Source of the DNA: Anabaena sphaerica FACHB-251 | Lineage (GTDB): Bacteria; Cyanobacteriota; Cyanobacteriia; Cyanobacteriales; Nostocaceae | Assembly: GCF_014696825.1 (NCBI RefSeq) | Contig: NZ_JACJQU010000013.1 | Span: 62,001-126,000 of the forward strand | DNA: 64,000 nucleotides | Direction: 5' to 3' | Shown: positions 1 to 9,420 of the stretch, piece by piece | Position numbering within the stretch: position 1 is the stretch's first letter | How the letters are laid out: each line of letters opens with the position of its first letter | The notes under the pieces: generated by a model | What the model saw: the letters and a program-made list of their open reading frames with translations, nothing else | Database searches by the model: none | Told to the model about the DNA's origin: nothing | Position numbers and translations under genes: made by a program

Positions 1-2
1 TA

Positions 3-227
3 CGTGAACCTTGGCAGATTACTTTGCTAGAAATAGTCACTTTGGTAGAAGGGGAACGCAAAGAGAAAGAAAACTCTGAGACTCCGACTATAGAAAAAAC
101 TTTGGTTTTGGAAATTTGGGAACAAGCTAACGCTGCTTCAATTGAGGTACTGCGTGGCTATACACTCCAAGACTTGTGTCAGGAAAGAGAAACTCGCGCT
201 CAAAATAGTCCCATGTATTACATTTAG
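3..227 (+). CDS. Rrf2-family transcriptional regulator, C-terminal end (partial)
   Basis: The reading frame is open to the left edge of the window, so this is the tail of a gene that begins outside it. The visible part starts REPWQITLLEIV, matching the segment after the winged helix of Rrf2 regulators (IscR, CymR), and ends with the dimerisation helix (VLEIWEQANAASIEVLRGYTL) and a TLQDLC-type tail. Rrf2 proteins sense Fe-S clusters or cysteine metabolism; the Cys ligands, if any, lie mostly outside the visible part. It ends 12 bases before cysK on the same strand, so the two are probably co-transcribed and this protein may regulate cysteine synthesis in the manner of CymR. Family call is from recognition of the tail only. 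Confidence 0.72.
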   Translation, partial: REPWQITLLEIVTLVEGERKEKENSETPTIEKTLVLEIWEQANAASIEVLRGYTLQDLCQERETRAQNSPMYYI

Positions 228-239
228 TCATCAAGAGGT

Positions 240-1208
240 ATGATGATGCGAATAGCAAAAAATATCACCGAGTTAGTGGGCAACACTCCGTTAGTGCAAT
301 TAAACAAGATTCCCCAAACCTGGGGAGCATTGGCACGAATTGTTGTCAAATTAGAAAGTATGAATCCTGCGGCTTCTGTCAAAGATAGAATTGGCGTGAG
401 CATGGTGGAAACAGCCGAAGCACAGGGCTTAATTATTCCTGGTAAAACCATTTTAGTTGAGCCGACTTCTGGAAATACAGGCATTGCTTTAGCGATGGTT
501 GCAGCTGCTAAAGGCTACCGTCTGATTTTAAGTATGCCAGATACTATGAGCCAGGAACGACGATTGATGTTGATGGCTTATGGAGCGAAATTAGAGTTAA
601 CACCAGGGGTTGAAGGAATGCGAGGAGCGATCGCTAAAGCCACAGAAATTGTTGCTAGAACCCCCAATGCTTATATGTTGCAACAGTTTAGCAATCCTGC
701 TAACCCTCAAATTCATGCTCGCACCACCGCTGAAGAAATTTGGAACGATACAGATGGGGAAGTTGACATTCTGGTAGCGGGAGTAGGAACTGGAGGAACA
801 ATTACAGGCGTTTCCGAAGTGATTAAACAACGCAAACCCAGTTTTCAAGCAGTAGCAGTTGAACCAGTCAATAGTCCAGTATTAGCAGGGGGAAAAGCCG
901 GACCCCACAAAATTCAAGGTATCGGACCCGGATTTATTCCCGCCATTTACCGTTCAGAATTTGTTGACGAAGTCCTTCAAGTCACCGATGAACAAGCTAT
1001 TTCTTATAGTCGTCGGTTAGCAAAAGAAGAAGGATTGTTATCAGGAATTTCTACTGGTGCTGCTTTATATGCGGCGTTGCAAATCGCCAAGCGTCCAGAA
1101 AATGAAGGAAAACTGATAGTCATGGTTCAGCCTAGCTTTGGTGAACGTTACCTCAGCACTTCACTATTTAAAGACCCAGAAGAGAGTGAATGGTTGACGA
1201 AAGTTTGA
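240..1208 (+). CDS. cysK: Cysteine synthase A (O-acetylserine sulfhydrylase)
   Basis: PLP enzyme that makes L-cysteine from O-acetylserine and sulfide in the cytoplasm. The 322-residue length is normal. Visible motifs are the PLP lysine in NPAASVKDR (Lys48), the substrate loop PTSGNTG near residue 78, the phosphate-binding glycine loop GVGTGGT near 180, and SGISTGAA near the C-terminus. Three in-frame ATG codons stand in a row at 240, 243 and 246; the AAGAGG at about 233-238 is best spaced for 246, so the mature protein probably starts MRIAKN. It follows an Rrf2-type regulator by 12 bases, suggesting an operon. Sulfur-related genes nearby (TauE/SafE, SfnB-like pseudogene) fit the theme, but a functional link is inferred. 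Confidence 0.96.
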   Translation: MMMRIAKNITELVGNTPLVQLNKIPQTWGALARIVVKLESMNPAASVKDRIGVSMVETAEAQGLIIPGKTILVEPTSGNTGIALAMVAAAKGYRLILSMPDTMSQERRLMLMAYGAKLELTPGVEGMRGAIAKATEIVARTPNAYMLQQFSNPANPQIHARTTAEEIWNDTDGEVDILVAGVGTGGTITGVSEVIKQRKPSFQAVAVEPVNSPVLAGGKAGPHKIQGIGPGFIPAIYRSEFVDEVLQVTDEQAISYSRRLAKEEGLLSGISTGAALYAALQIAKRPENEGKLIVMVQPSFGERYLSTSLFKDPEESEWLTKV

Positions 1209-1230
1209 GAGTTTGGTCATTAGTCATTGG

Positions 1231-1905
1231 TCAAGTTTTTTTCACCAAAACTAGCAAACAAATACAACTACCAAGGAGTTTTAGCGGACTCAAAGCCTGA
1301 CTTTTCCAGAGAATTACAGCCCCTAAACCCATCAGCACGAAAGGTACAAAATAATTACCATACTTGGTTAAAAAATCAGCTATTTTTCTCTGGTGGGTTA
1401 ATTTATATGCTGCATAACACCAAACTGCTAAAAGGAGAAAAAATAAAGAGATCATTCCTAAAAAACTATCTAATTTAGTGCTAGAAAATAATGGTAGATA
1501 AATGCTAATATTATCACTACCATTAGCAATGGTGATAATGGCTACGGTGTAAATTTGGGCATTGACAAAAATATTGCTTATTGATGTTGAAGATGGTATG
1601 ATTTCTGCTGGTATTTCCGCTAATGAATCTGTTTCTCTATTCACTAAGCTACTGATACCAATAGTTAGAGGAATTAAGCCTAATAAACCAATCCAGGCTT
1701 GAGGTAGAATCAAGCCACCAAATAAACCTGGTAAACTGAGGATGATAAGAATAGTAAAACCTAAATATTGACCAATCACAACTTGCCAAGGTCGTAAATT
1801 ATCATCTACTTGAGCAAAAAATAGCAATAAAATTATAAAATCATCAATATTAGTGGCTGTAAAGGCAGCTATTCCTGTAATAATAGCAGTGCAGAAATCA
1901 TTCAT
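1231..1905 (-). CDS. CadD-family cadmium resistance/cation transporter, copy 1
   Basis: A 224-residue integral membrane protein of the CadD (cadmium resistance transporter) family. The diagnostic N-terminal stretch is AFTATNIDDFIILLLFFAQVD, an acidic DD pair inside the first membrane helix, followed by GQYLGF, a glycine-rich second helix (LPGLFGGL) and the second half motif IANGSDNISIYLPLF, consistent with two inverted halves of about three helices each. CadD proteins confer cadmium tolerance in staphylococci; the substrate in cyanobacteria is not established. It is divergent from a paralogue beginning 81 bases away at 1986, and a third copy lies at 7852. The start ATG at 1905 gives the conserved MNDFCTAIITGI start. 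Family call is firm, substrate unknown. Confidence 0.87.
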   Translation of the reverse strand: MNDFCTAIITGIAAFTATNIDDFIILLLFFAQVDDNLRPWQVVIGQYLGFTILIILSLPGLFGGLILPQAWIGLLGLIPLTIGISSLVNRETDSLAEIPAEIIPSSTSISNIFVNAQIYTVAIITIANGSDNISIYLPLFSSTKLDSFLGMISLFFLLLAVWCYAAYKLTHQRKIADFLTKYGNYFVPFVLMGLGAVILWKSQALSPLKLLGSCICLLVLVKKT

Positions 1906-1985
1906 TTTAGATATTTTTGATATTTATGAACTTTAGGGTAACAAATGTTGATATTTTAATAAATTGTATATTATAAAATATAACC

Positions 1986-2648
1986 ATGAATAGTTTGATA
2001 ACTGCTGTTAGTCAAGGCATGATTGCTTTTGCAGCCACTAATATTGACGATATCATTATTCTGCTGCTTTTATTTTCGCAGATAGATCATAATTTTCGCC
2101 GTAGACATATTTTTATTGGTCAATACCTTGGCTTTGCGGCAATTATTCTCCTTAGCTTACCAGGTTTCTTTGGTGGCTTAGTTATCAAGCGGGAATTAAT
2201 TGGATTACTAGGACTGTTACCAATATTAATTGGTATTAAACAATTACTAAATCGGGAAGAAGAAAATATAGAAGTTCAGACTGTCAACGCTGATTTTGTA
2301 GAATCATCACATCCTAACTCTATATTATCCTTTTTATTGAGTATCCTCCACCCAAATACTTATAAAGTTGCAGCTGTGACTGTTGCTAATGGTGGTGACA
2401 ATATTAGTATTTACATACCCCTATTTGCTGGACAAACTTTTGCCAGTTTAGGAATTATTTTGGCTGTATTTTTAGGCATGGTAGGGGTTTGGTGTGGTAT
2501 TGCTTATTTATTAAGTCGTCAAGCTGCTATTGGTTATATTTTAAGCCGTTATGGTAAGGCTGTAGTCCCGTTTGTGTTAATTGGTTTGGGGTTATTTATT
2601 ATGTACGAACGAGGTACTTTTGACCTCTTGCTTCTGAAGAGAGATTAA
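1986..2648 (+). CDS. CadD-family cadmium resistance/cation transporter, copy 2
   Basis: A 220-residue membrane protein, clearly paralogous to the divergent gene ending at 1905. It has the same signature (AATNIDDIIILLLLFSQID, then IGQYLGF and LPGFFGGL) and the same second-half motif VANGGDNISIYIPLF. The acidic residues inside the membrane helices (IDD, GGDN) are the likely cation-binding sites. The central linker (residues about 90-110, EENIEVQTVNADF) differs most between copies, as expected of a cytoplasmic loop. The AT-rich 80-base gap between the two divergent copies must hold both promoters. No partner regulator such as CadC/ArsR is visible next to it. Confidence 0.87.
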   Translation: MNSLITAVSQGMIAFAATNIDDIIILLLLFSQIDHNFRRRHIFIGQYLGFAAIILLSLPGFFGGLVIKRELIGLLGLLPILIGIKQLLNREEENIEVQTVNADFVESSHPNSILSFLLSILHPNTYKVAAVTVANGGDNISIYIPLFAGQTFASLGIILAVFLGMVGVWCGIAYLLSRQAAIGYILSRYGKAVVPFVLIGLGLFIMYERGTFDLLLLKRD

Positions 2649-2693
2649 AATGTAGAGATCTACAGCGTTTAGCACAGACGTATGCAGAGATGA

Positions 2694-3491
2694 TCATGCT
2701 TGTGCTACTAATTTCCAACTTACCATCATTAAGATGCTATAAATAATAAATCGCAGGGGACGTTGAGGTGTGATTTGGCAAAGTTTAGCACCGATGAGAA
2801 CTCCTGGAACTGAACCTAGCCAAATTGGTAATACTAAACTCCAATTTACTGTTCCTAATGTCAGGTGTCCAAGGGATGTGAATATTAATAAAATTGCTGC
2901 CTGAGTAATATCTGTACCCACTAATTTACGTGCATCTAGACGAAAGAATGATATCAAAACTAAGGCAAACATTGAGCCTGATGAAACGCTTGTCATTCCC
3001 ACACAAAAACCTAAAATTGCGCCAATAAGTAAAGTAAGAAAACGTCCTTTATTAGTTTTGACATTTAATTTTGGCAGTTCGGGTAAATTGAGTTTGGGAA
3101 AAAATGTCATTAACAACATTTGTATTAAGGCTGTCAATGTAACTATCAAAATCATTATTCCTAATAACCGCAGTAAGAGGCTATCTATGTTATGTCCTCC
3201 ACCACTTCTAAGTTGGTGCAAAACTCCTACACCCAGTAATGAACCAGAAACACTACCCATTGCCAGCCATTTGACAACTTCTAGATCAAGGGTTTTTTGT
3301 TGCCAGTGTTTGACCCCACCTACTACTTTCATTAATGTGGCAGCTACAACATCAGAACTGATAGCGATAGAAGGCGGTACTTGAAAGACAAAAATCAACA
3401 TGGGAGTGATCAGAGATGCGCCACCTATTCCTGTTAAACCAACGATGATGCCAATGAAAAAGCTGAAAATGGGTAGTAATAAGTAGTCCAT
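2694..3491 (-). CDS. TauE/SafE family sulfite/sulfonate exporter-type membrane protein
   Basis: A 265-residue hydrophobic protein with about eight predicted membrane segments. The N-terminal repeat contains GIIVGLTGIGGASLITPMLIF and the C-terminal repeat GAILGFCVGMTSVSSGSMF, the paired glycine-rich motifs typical of TauE/SafE (DUF81) transporters, which move organosulfur compounds, sulfite or sulfoacetate. A second family member is at 8582. It converges on the CadD copy ending at 2648 with 45 bases between. The substrate cannot be read from sequence; placement among cysK and CadD genes suggests sulfur or metal handling (inference). Confidence 0.86.
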   Translation of the reverse strand: MDYLLLPIFSFFIGIIVGLTGIGGASLITPMLIFVFQVPPSIAISSDVVAATLMKVVGGVKHWQQKTLDLEVVKWLAMGSVSGSLLGVGVLHQLRSGGGHNIDSLLLRLLGIMILIVTLTALIQMLLMTFFPKLNLPELPKLNVKTNKGRFLTLLIGAILGFCVGMTSVSSGSMFALVLISFFRLDARKLVGTDITQAAILLIFTSLGHLTLGTVNWSLVLPIWLGSVPGVLIGAKLCQITPQRPLRFIIYSILMMVSWKLVAQA

Positions 3492-3949
3492 ATTCCTATT
3501 CTGTAGTGAGTTTTAGCTGTGAGATGCAAGAGTTGAGGATGACTATAAACCTTGTGAGTAGAGTGTCATAACTCCTGAAGGATGAGTTTTTCTACTTGGT
3601 GAAAATGCAGGCGGTTATTTTTTTAACGTTGCTCAAAACTACTTAATTCCGATCAACTTACCGTATTTTAATATCAAAATTGTCAAAAGTCTAGTGTAAA
3701 TGTCTGTAAATAGATATATTTTTTCGTGATTCTCTGGACAAGGATAGAGAATAACAGTATTAAGAATCCCGAACAATACAAACTACAGTTGCGTGAGATT
3801 GTATTGCTGATTAAACTAAATAAGTAGTCAAATAAAAAATATGAGATGGCTAATGGTTTAATATAATTTTTATCTAATTGATGGTCTACAAACTCTCTAT
3901 CTGTTCGCGTTAGAGCATTTGACCACAGATAATATAAATCAGGCTGGTA
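3492..3949. other. Intergenic region, 458 bp
   Basis: AT-rich spacer between the divergent TauE/SafE and PAP2 genes. It must contain both promoters. I see no coding frame, no clear hairpin and no recognised dispersed repeat in it. Confidence 0.5.
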
Positions 3950-3952
3950 GTG

Positions 3953-4720
3953 ATGAATAAAGGTAAGATATTTGAGGATAGACGCAAGTCACCGATTATT
4001 TTTCTCAAAAACCTGCTGGTTTCCCATTGGCGTTCTTTATTGCTGATGTTGATGGGTGTGTATTTACCTTTGCAGGTTGTGGAAATCCTGGCGGTGAAAA
4101 TTTGGCAAAATGAAGGCAGTTTTCCCTGGGATGTACCCATTTTGATGGCCATTCATTCTACGGCTAATCCCCGACTAGATATGATCGCTGTGGTATTGAC
4201 TAAGTGGGGATCATTCTGGACTGCGTTACCCGTGTTGAGTGCGATCGCTCTGATTTTATTACGCAAACGCAGATGGAGAACACTTGCTTATTTACTGACT
4301 ACGGCTGTGGGAAATCTGATCATCAATCGCACTGCTAAAGAATTCATGCACCGAGTGCGTCCTCAATTGTGGGTATCAAAAGCACCTGAATTTGATTATG
4401 CTTTCCCCAGTGGTCATGCGATGACAAGTATGACGCTAGTAGCAATTTTACTCATTTTAACTTGGCATCGTCCTTGGCGCTGGCTGGTTTTGACTGTTGG
4501 TAGTTTATACCTCTTGTCCATTGCTTGGACACGCCTATATTTAGGAGTTCATTTTCCCAGTGATATTCTTGCCGGTTGGATGGTTGCGTTAGCTTGGGCT
4601 ATTGGTGTCAGTCTCATTATCAAACCTAACTTGCATAAAGTTACGGCTGTTAATAGCAGCATACAAACTGAAACTACTCTGCTTCCTGAAGAAAAACAGA
4701 ATTCAGGAGTCAGTCAGTAG
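3953..4720 (+). CDS. PAP2-family membrane phosphatase
   Basis: A 255-residue type 2 phosphatidic acid phosphatase-like integral membrane protein, expected to dephosphorylate a lipid phosphate such as phosphatidate or undecaprenyl pyrophosphate at the outer face of the plasma membrane. All three catalytic motifs are visible: K-x6-RP in KEFMHRVRP, PSGH in FPSGHAMTS, and the R-x5-H-x3-D motif in TRLYLGVHFPSD (Thr replaces the usual Ser before Arg). About six membrane helices surround them. A GTG at 3950 directly precedes the ATG at 3953; I prefer the ATG. The C-terminal 35 residues are polar and probably cytoplasmic. The gene stands alone with spacers on both sides. Confidence 0.88.
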   Translation: MNKGKIFEDRRKSPIIFLKNLLVSHWRSLLLMLMGVYLPLQVVEILAVKIWQNEGSFPWDVPILMAIHSTANPRLDMIAVVLTKWGSFWTALPVLSAIALILLRKRRWRTLAYLLTTAVGNLIINRTAKEFMHRVRPQLWVSKAPEFDYAFPSGHAMTSMTLVAILLILTWHRPWRWLVLTVGSLYLLSIAWTRLYLGVHFPSDILAGWMVALAWAIGVSLIIKPNLHKVTAVNSSIQTETTLLPEEKQNSGVSQ

Positions 4721-4745
4721 AGACGTTCCGCCGGAACGTCTGTAC
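4720..4745. repeat. Short palindromic repeat (GACGTTCCG-C-CGGAACGTC core)
   Basis: A 19-base palindrome (GACGTTCCGCCGGAACGTC) just after the PAP2 stop codon. The same core occurs at about 10191-10213, 11174-11197 and 55903-55925 with only the central base changing, so it is a dispersed family; the copies at 10 and 11 kb are the centre of a larger MITE. Here it may serve as a transcription terminator. Confidence 0.7.
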
Positions 4746-4859
4746 AGCAGTCAGGAGGAGAAGTTAAGGAGTTTTGAGACCTGAAAAAAAGGTTTAGTTA
4801 TTATGCTATCAAGCCTGATTTCTTGCATCTTCTCTAGAATGACTAATCACCACTAACTA

Positions 4860-5513
4860 TTAAGCCTTTTTAGTAGGTGCGTTAGTAACTCTTGCATCTA
4901 CAATTGCTTGAGAAACATTAGGAATAAACCAGTTAATTTCACCGGGTTTGAGGATTTGTGTTCCCGCTTGGTTAAACTCAATTGCGCCTGTATCTGGGTT
5001 GGTTTTCAAGACTAATTTAGTGCCATTAGGAACTTTAATAACCACGCCGCCAGTTAGTTCTTGGTTTTGTCCTTCTAATCCTAAAGCTACAACGTTGATA
5101 TCTACCGGAACATAGATTCCTTTACAATTCCATCTATTTTTTGTAATTTGACCATCACCTAAAAAATATAATGCTGCTCCTTGCGAGTAATCATCATCGT
5201 CTAAATTTGGCTCTGGTCCATATATAGCTAGAGTTTTACCTGTTTGATTACTACATTGACCCCAATCAATCCCTGACTCAAAAGCCAATTTTTGTAATTC
5301 TAAATCACTGATGATCTGGTCAAGTTGTTCTGGTGTATAGCTTTCGGGTGGGGTTTGGGTAGCTTTGGCAGCTTCTAATTGATTTAGTTGTTTAGTTAGT
5401 GCTATGTAATCAGGATTTTTCGTATATCGTGGCGGATCTGCCAATGCAGATTCAGTAAATAATAGACTGATACAGAATATTGCGATTATTAATATGGACT
5501 TCAGACTTTTCAT
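4860..5513 (-). CDS. Secreted hypothetical protein
   Basis: A 217-residue protein I cannot assign to a function. The first 25 residues are a signal peptide: a lysine-containing start, a hydrophobic core (ILIIAIFCISLLF) and a likely signal peptidase site after SALA, before DPPRY. The mature part begins with a helical segment rich in Q, L and E (residues about 35-80), then a beta-rich domain with an acidic DDDDY loop, two cysteines (in WGQCSN and WNCKG) that could form a disulfide, and repeated glycine turns. It looks periplasmic or surface-located. It is monocistronic, with long spacers on both sides. Confidence 0.75.
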   Translation of the reverse strand: MKSLKSILIIAIFCISLLFTESALADPPRYTKNPDYIALTKQLNQLEAAKATQTPPESYTPEQLDQIISDLELQKLAFESGIDWGQCSNQTGKTLAIYGPEPNLDDDDYSQGAALYFLGDGQITKNRWNCKGIYVPVDINVVALGLEGQNQELTGGVVIKVPNGTKLVLKTNPDTGAIEFNQAGTQILKPGEINWFIPNVSQAIVDARVTNAPTKKA

Positions 5514-6309
5514 GGCAGTAATTCCTGGCTTGATAATATTGAGCTTATCCCTGTGAGCATAAGTAGCAAAGACTTTGAGAAGATGTCAAAAATCATCTTT
5601 TTGACCAACATCAAACTGCAAAATCATACTTATTTTTACTCGCTGGATAATTGGCAATTTTAAATTACCATCATCCATTCAGATTAGCAACAAGATCCTT
5701 TTTGCTGTTGTGATACCCAGTATTTTATCTAAATTACGTATCTATATATTCAATACTTCCAGTCTTTTCAATGGTTGCATTGATATAAATATTTGGATGA
5801 CTCATAATCAAGTAGTGTATTTTCTCATACTATTAATAGTGAATTGTAAAAATAATTCTTTATATAAATAAATTCCCACAAACTCCGATGAACTTTTGAG
5901 GATTTATCAATTCAAAATAATTTTTCTAAAAAGTGATACTCAGCACTTGCATAATAGAAATACATCAGGTACTATTTGATTTGTCGAACAAACTACAACT
6001 AATAATAGTAACTGTAAATAATAGATATGGGGGATTATCTATGAATACAGTTGAAGATTATTACAGGTAATTTTGTACAGAACATAGAAATAATTGGTCT
6101 GACGAACCCAGATGCTATAACTAAAAATTAGCCATAGCCCAATACAGACGAGGAATTTAGTTCTGTCAAATTGGCTTGTTTGTAATTATTCACAAAAAAA
6201 GGACGATTTGAAATTTTTATTAGCTGCCATCAGGTATTGCTCAAACAGACATAAAAAGCTTCCCATTCCTATCTATATATGCGTCATTTTACCATAGAGA
6301 ATCCTGAAA
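5514..6309. other. Intergenic region, 796 bp
   Basis: AT-rich spacer between the divergent secreted-protein gene and the APC permease. I see only very short open frames (for example nine codons starting near 6041) and no palindromic repeat, tRNA or mobile-element fragment. It must hold two promoters; a long leader for the permease is possible but nothing specific can be pointed to. Confidence 0.45.
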
Positions 6310-7764
6310 ATGAAAACGGAAATCGAGTCACATCAAAGTATTCACGGTTTAAAGCCAAATTGCCTTTCTTTCTCGGAAGTCTTAGCTCAATCTTTTGCTG
6401 TTATTGCACCAACAACCATACCAGCATCTAATATCGGTTTGATTGTGGCACTTTCAGGAAATGGTGCTTGGCTCAGTTTTGTGATTGGTTTAGTGGGGCT
6501 ATTGTTAGTTAGCATTAATATCAACCAATTTGCGAGTCGTTCCGCTTCTCCTGGTTCGCTCTATTCCTACATCACCAAAGGTTTAGGACCAACAGCAGGT
6601 GTAATTTGTGGTTGGAGTTTGGTGTTGGCTTATTTATTTACGGGAATGTCAGTTCTCTGCGGATTTGCTAATTTTAGCGGAATGTTTATTGGTCATTTGG
6701 GAATTCATCCTTCTAGCATTACACTGTTAGCTATTGGTGCAGGAATTTCCTGGTATGCAGCTTATAAAGATATTCAACTTTCAGCAGTAGCCATGCTTTG
6801 GATTGAAGCTGCAACCTTAGTGTTGATTATAGTCTTGTGTCTTATTATCTGGGCGCATAAAGGTTTTGCTGTGGATATGTCTCAGTTAACTTTGTCTGGT
6901 GTGACTCCAGGTAATGTAGCCACAGGATTGGTTTTAGTAATCTTTGGTTTTTCTGGTTTTGAAAGTGCTACTAGCTTAGGAGATGAAGCCAAAAAACCAT
7001 TACGCACAATTCCCAGAGCAGTTATGGGTAGTGTTATCCTTGCAGGGTTATTTTTTGTTTCCACTACTTATATAGAAGTTCTTGGTTTTAGTGGTACTGG
7101 GGTATCTATTGCTCAAACAGAAGAACCTTTGGGTTTTCTCTCTCAACAAGCAGGAGTAGGTTTTTTGGGAGAATTAGTAGGTTTAGGAGCATTATTTAGT
7201 TTCTTTGCTTGCATTTTAGGAAGTATCAATCCTGCGGCTAGGGTAGCTTTTTTAATGGCTCGTCATGGTTTGTTTCATGCGTCTTTAGGTAACGCCCACG
7301 CAGCTAATAGAACGCCCCATGTTGCAGTAACCATGTGTTCATTGTTAACATTTCTTATCCCTGCGGTGATGTCCTTATTTCACATCAAACTGTTCGAGTG
7401 CATGGGCTATTTAGGATCTATTTGCAGTTATGGATTTTTAACTGTCTATATTCTAATTTCTGTTGCGGCTCCAGTCTATCTATACAAAATCAAAAAAATC
7501 CGTCCGATAGATGTGGTATTTTCTGTTTTAGCAGTAGCTTTCATGATGCTTCCAATTTTAGGTAGTGTAGGTCTTCCTGGCAGTAGTCTTTTCCCAGTTC
7601 CAGAAGCTCCTTACAATACCTTTCCTTACTTGTTTTTAATGTATCTCCTCGCCAGTTGTGGTTGGTTTTTGATGCAAAAACAACGTTCTCCCCATCTAGT
7701 AGCAGGAATGCAGCAACGAGTTGAAGAAATTCATGCCAGTTTCGCGGATAGAAATAACTATTAA
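6310..7764 (+). CDS. APC-superfamily amino acid permease
   Basis: A 484-residue transporter of the amino acid-polyamine-organocation superfamily. About twelve hydrophobic segments are visible; the first carries ASNIGLIVALSGNGAW, the unwound-helix region where APC proteins bind substrate. The conserved segment FGFSGFESATSLGDEAKKP near residues 215-235 is the family's helix 6 to loop motif (FSGFE..A..G.E..NP). It would import (or exchange) an amino acid or amine across the plasma membrane; substrate not readable. It is followed 87 bases later by the third CadD gene on the same strand, so it may head a transporter operon through to 9975. Confidence 0.85.
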   Translation: MKTEIESHQSIHGLKPNCLSFSEVLAQSFAVIAPTTIPASNIGLIVALSGNGAWLSFVIGLVGLLLVSININQFASRSASPGSLYSYITKGLGPTAGVICGWSLVLAYLFTGMSVLCGFANFSGMFIGHLGIHPSSITLLAIGAGISWYAAYKDIQLSAVAMLWIEAATLVLIIVLCLIIWAHKGFAVDMSQLTLSGVTPGNVATGLVLVIFGFSGFESATSLGDEAKKPLRTIPRAVMGSVILAGLFFVSTTYIEVLGFSGTGVSIAQTEEPLGFLSQQAGVGFLGELVGLGALFSFFACILGSINPAARVAFLMARHGLFHASLGNAHAANRTPHVAVTMCSLLTFLIPAVMSLFHIKLFECMGYLGSICSYGFLTVYILISVAAPVYLYKIKKIRPIDVVFSVLAVAFMMLPILGSVGLPGSSLFPVPEAPYNTFPYLFLMYLLASCGWFLMQKQRSPHLVAGMQQRVEEIHASFADRNNY

Positions 7765-7851
7765 TGGCTAGTAATTGGTGATGGGGAAGAATCAAACTCA
7801 ATCCTCAATGAACCTCTATTTCTAATTCAAAATCAAAAATCAAAAATCGCT

Positions 7852-8493
7852 ATGAGTGCCTTATTAACAGCAATTAGCACGGGAGCAGCCGCTTTCAGTG
7901 CTACCAACATTGATGATTTAGTCATTCTGACTTTGTTTTTCTCACAAGTAAATGTAAAGTTTCGCCGTTGGCATATTATTACTGGTCAATATGTAGGATT
8001 TACCGCTTTAGTTCTGGCTAGTTTGCCTGGTTTTTTTGGGGGCTTAATTTTCCCTCGTCCTTGGATTGGTTTATTTGGGTTAGTACCAATCATTATTGGA
8101 ATTAAAAGTTTACTAAATTCAGAGGTTGAAGAATCAGAGGATGTAGACACAAATATGGAAGTCTCTCATCAATCACTCTTAGCTAAATTTTTTAATCTGC
8201 AAACGTATAGTGTGGCTGCTATTACTTTCGCTAATGGTACAGATAATATTAGTATTTATGTGCCGATATTTGCCAGCAGTAATTGGCAGAGTCTTTTGAT
8301 AATTTTGGGTGTATTTTTTTTGTTGGTGGGAGTGTTGTGTTATGTGGCATATAGGTTAACTCATAACCAAGCGATCGCTAATCTTTTCACCAAATATGGA
8401 AATCGTTTTATGCCCTATATATTGATTGGATTAGGTGCTTTTATTTTCCTTGATAGTAATAGTTTCAGTCTCATCAATTTAGGTAATAGATAA
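7852..8493 (+). CDS. CadD-family cadmium resistance/cation transporter, copy 3
   Basis: A 213-residue membrane protein, third CadD-like paralogue in 8.5 kb. It carries SATNIDDLVILTLFFSQVN in the first helix, GQYVGF, LPGFFGGL, and the second-half motif FANGTDNISIYVPIF. Its closest relative in the window by eye is copy 1 (shared YGN-F-P and RPWIG/AWIGL segments and an acidic linker). It sits 88 bases ahead of a TauE/SafE gene on the same strand, repeating the CadD-TauE neighbourhood seen at 2-3.5 kb. Confidence 0.87.
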   Translation: MSALLTAISTGAAAFSATNIDDLVILTLFFSQVNVKFRRWHIITGQYVGFTALVLASLPGFFGGLIFPRPWIGLFGLVPIIIGIKSLLNSEVEESEDVDTNMEVSHQSLLAKFFNLQTYSVAAITFANGTDNISIYVPIFASSNWQSLLIILGVFFLLVGVLCYVAYRLTHNQAIANLFTKYGNRFMPYILIGLGAFIFLDSNSFSLINLGNR

Positions 8494-8581
8494 CAGAAAA
8501 ATAGGGAAATGGGGAGCAGAGGAGAATCATATACCTCTTGCCTTTCGCCTCTAATGACCAATAACCAAAGAGGAAAAAAAT

Positions 8582-9418
8582 TTGAGCATACTAGCATTTT
8601 CTTTATTAGTTTGGCTGGGATCATTTAGTGCTGGCTTGGTGGGAGCATTAACAGGTTTAGGTGGTGGAGTTGTCATAGTTCCTTTATTAACTTCAGTTTT
8701 TGGTGTTGATATTCGTTATGCCGTTGGTGCATCACTCGTTTCAGTCATTGCTACATCATTAGGTTCAGCTTCTACATACATTAAAACAGGATTTGCTAAC
8801 CTTCGTTTAGGAATGTTTCTGGAGGTTTCCACTACCATTGGTGCAATTATTGGGGCTTTATTGGCTGCTTTTGTTTCCGTAAAATTCCTCACAATTATTC
8901 TGGCAGTAGTCCTGATTTATTCAGCATATTTGTCTCAACGACCAAGACCAGAACATCAGGAAATTGTTGCGCCAGATCCCATTGCTGAATATCTTCAGCT
9001 AAATGGTACTTACCCAACTGATAATGGTGTAATGCCTTATTATATAAATTCTTTACCAGCTGGATTTAGCATTATGTTAATAGCAGGAGTGCTTTCTGGT
9101 TTATTAGGTATTGGTTCGGGAGCATTCAAGGTGTTAGCAATGGATCAAGCTATGCGTCTACCTTTTAAAGTTTCCACCACTACTAGCAATTTTATGATTG
9201 GTGTGACAGCCGCAACTTCTGCTGGTGTTTATTTAAGCCGGGGATATATAGACCCAGGTTTATCTATGCCAGTTATGTTAGGGGTTTTACCAGGTGCTTT
9301 TTTGGGAGCAAGAATTTTAATCGGTGCTAAAACCCAAACTTTGAGAATTATCTTCAGCTTTGTGCTGGTAGTAATGGCGTTAAAAATGGTCTACAACGGT
9401 CTAATAGGGGGACTGTAG
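8582..9418 (+). CDS. TauE/SafE family exporter-type membrane protein
   Basis: A 278-residue membrane protein with the two TauE/SafE glycine-rich repeats: LVGALTGLGGGVVIVPLL near residue 20 and GVLSGLLGIGSGAFKVLAM near residue 165. About eight membrane helices. The start is TTG, supported by an AGAGGAAA ribosome-binding stretch about eight bases upstream; no ATG lies near enough to give the complete first helix. The next gene, a DUF1634 protein, starts two bases after its stop, the usual partner arrangement for this TauE subgroup. Probable exporter or importer of a small anion, with DUF1634 as an accessory subunit (inference from repeated association). Confidence 0.87.
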   Translation: MSILAFSLLVWLGSFSAGLVGALTGLGGGVVIVPLLTSVFGVDIRYAVGASLVSVIATSLGSASTYIKTGFANLRLGMFLEVSTTIGAIIGALLAAFVSVKFLTIILAVVLIYSAYLSQRPRPEHQEIVAPDPIAEYLQLNGTYPTDNGVMPYYINSLPAGFSIMLIAGVLSGLLGIGSGAFKVLAMDQAMRLPFKVSTTTSNFMIGVTAATSAGVYLSRGYIDPGLSMPVMLGVLPGAFLGARILIGAKTQTLRIIFSFVLVVMALKMVYNGLIGGL

Positions 9419-9420
9419 TT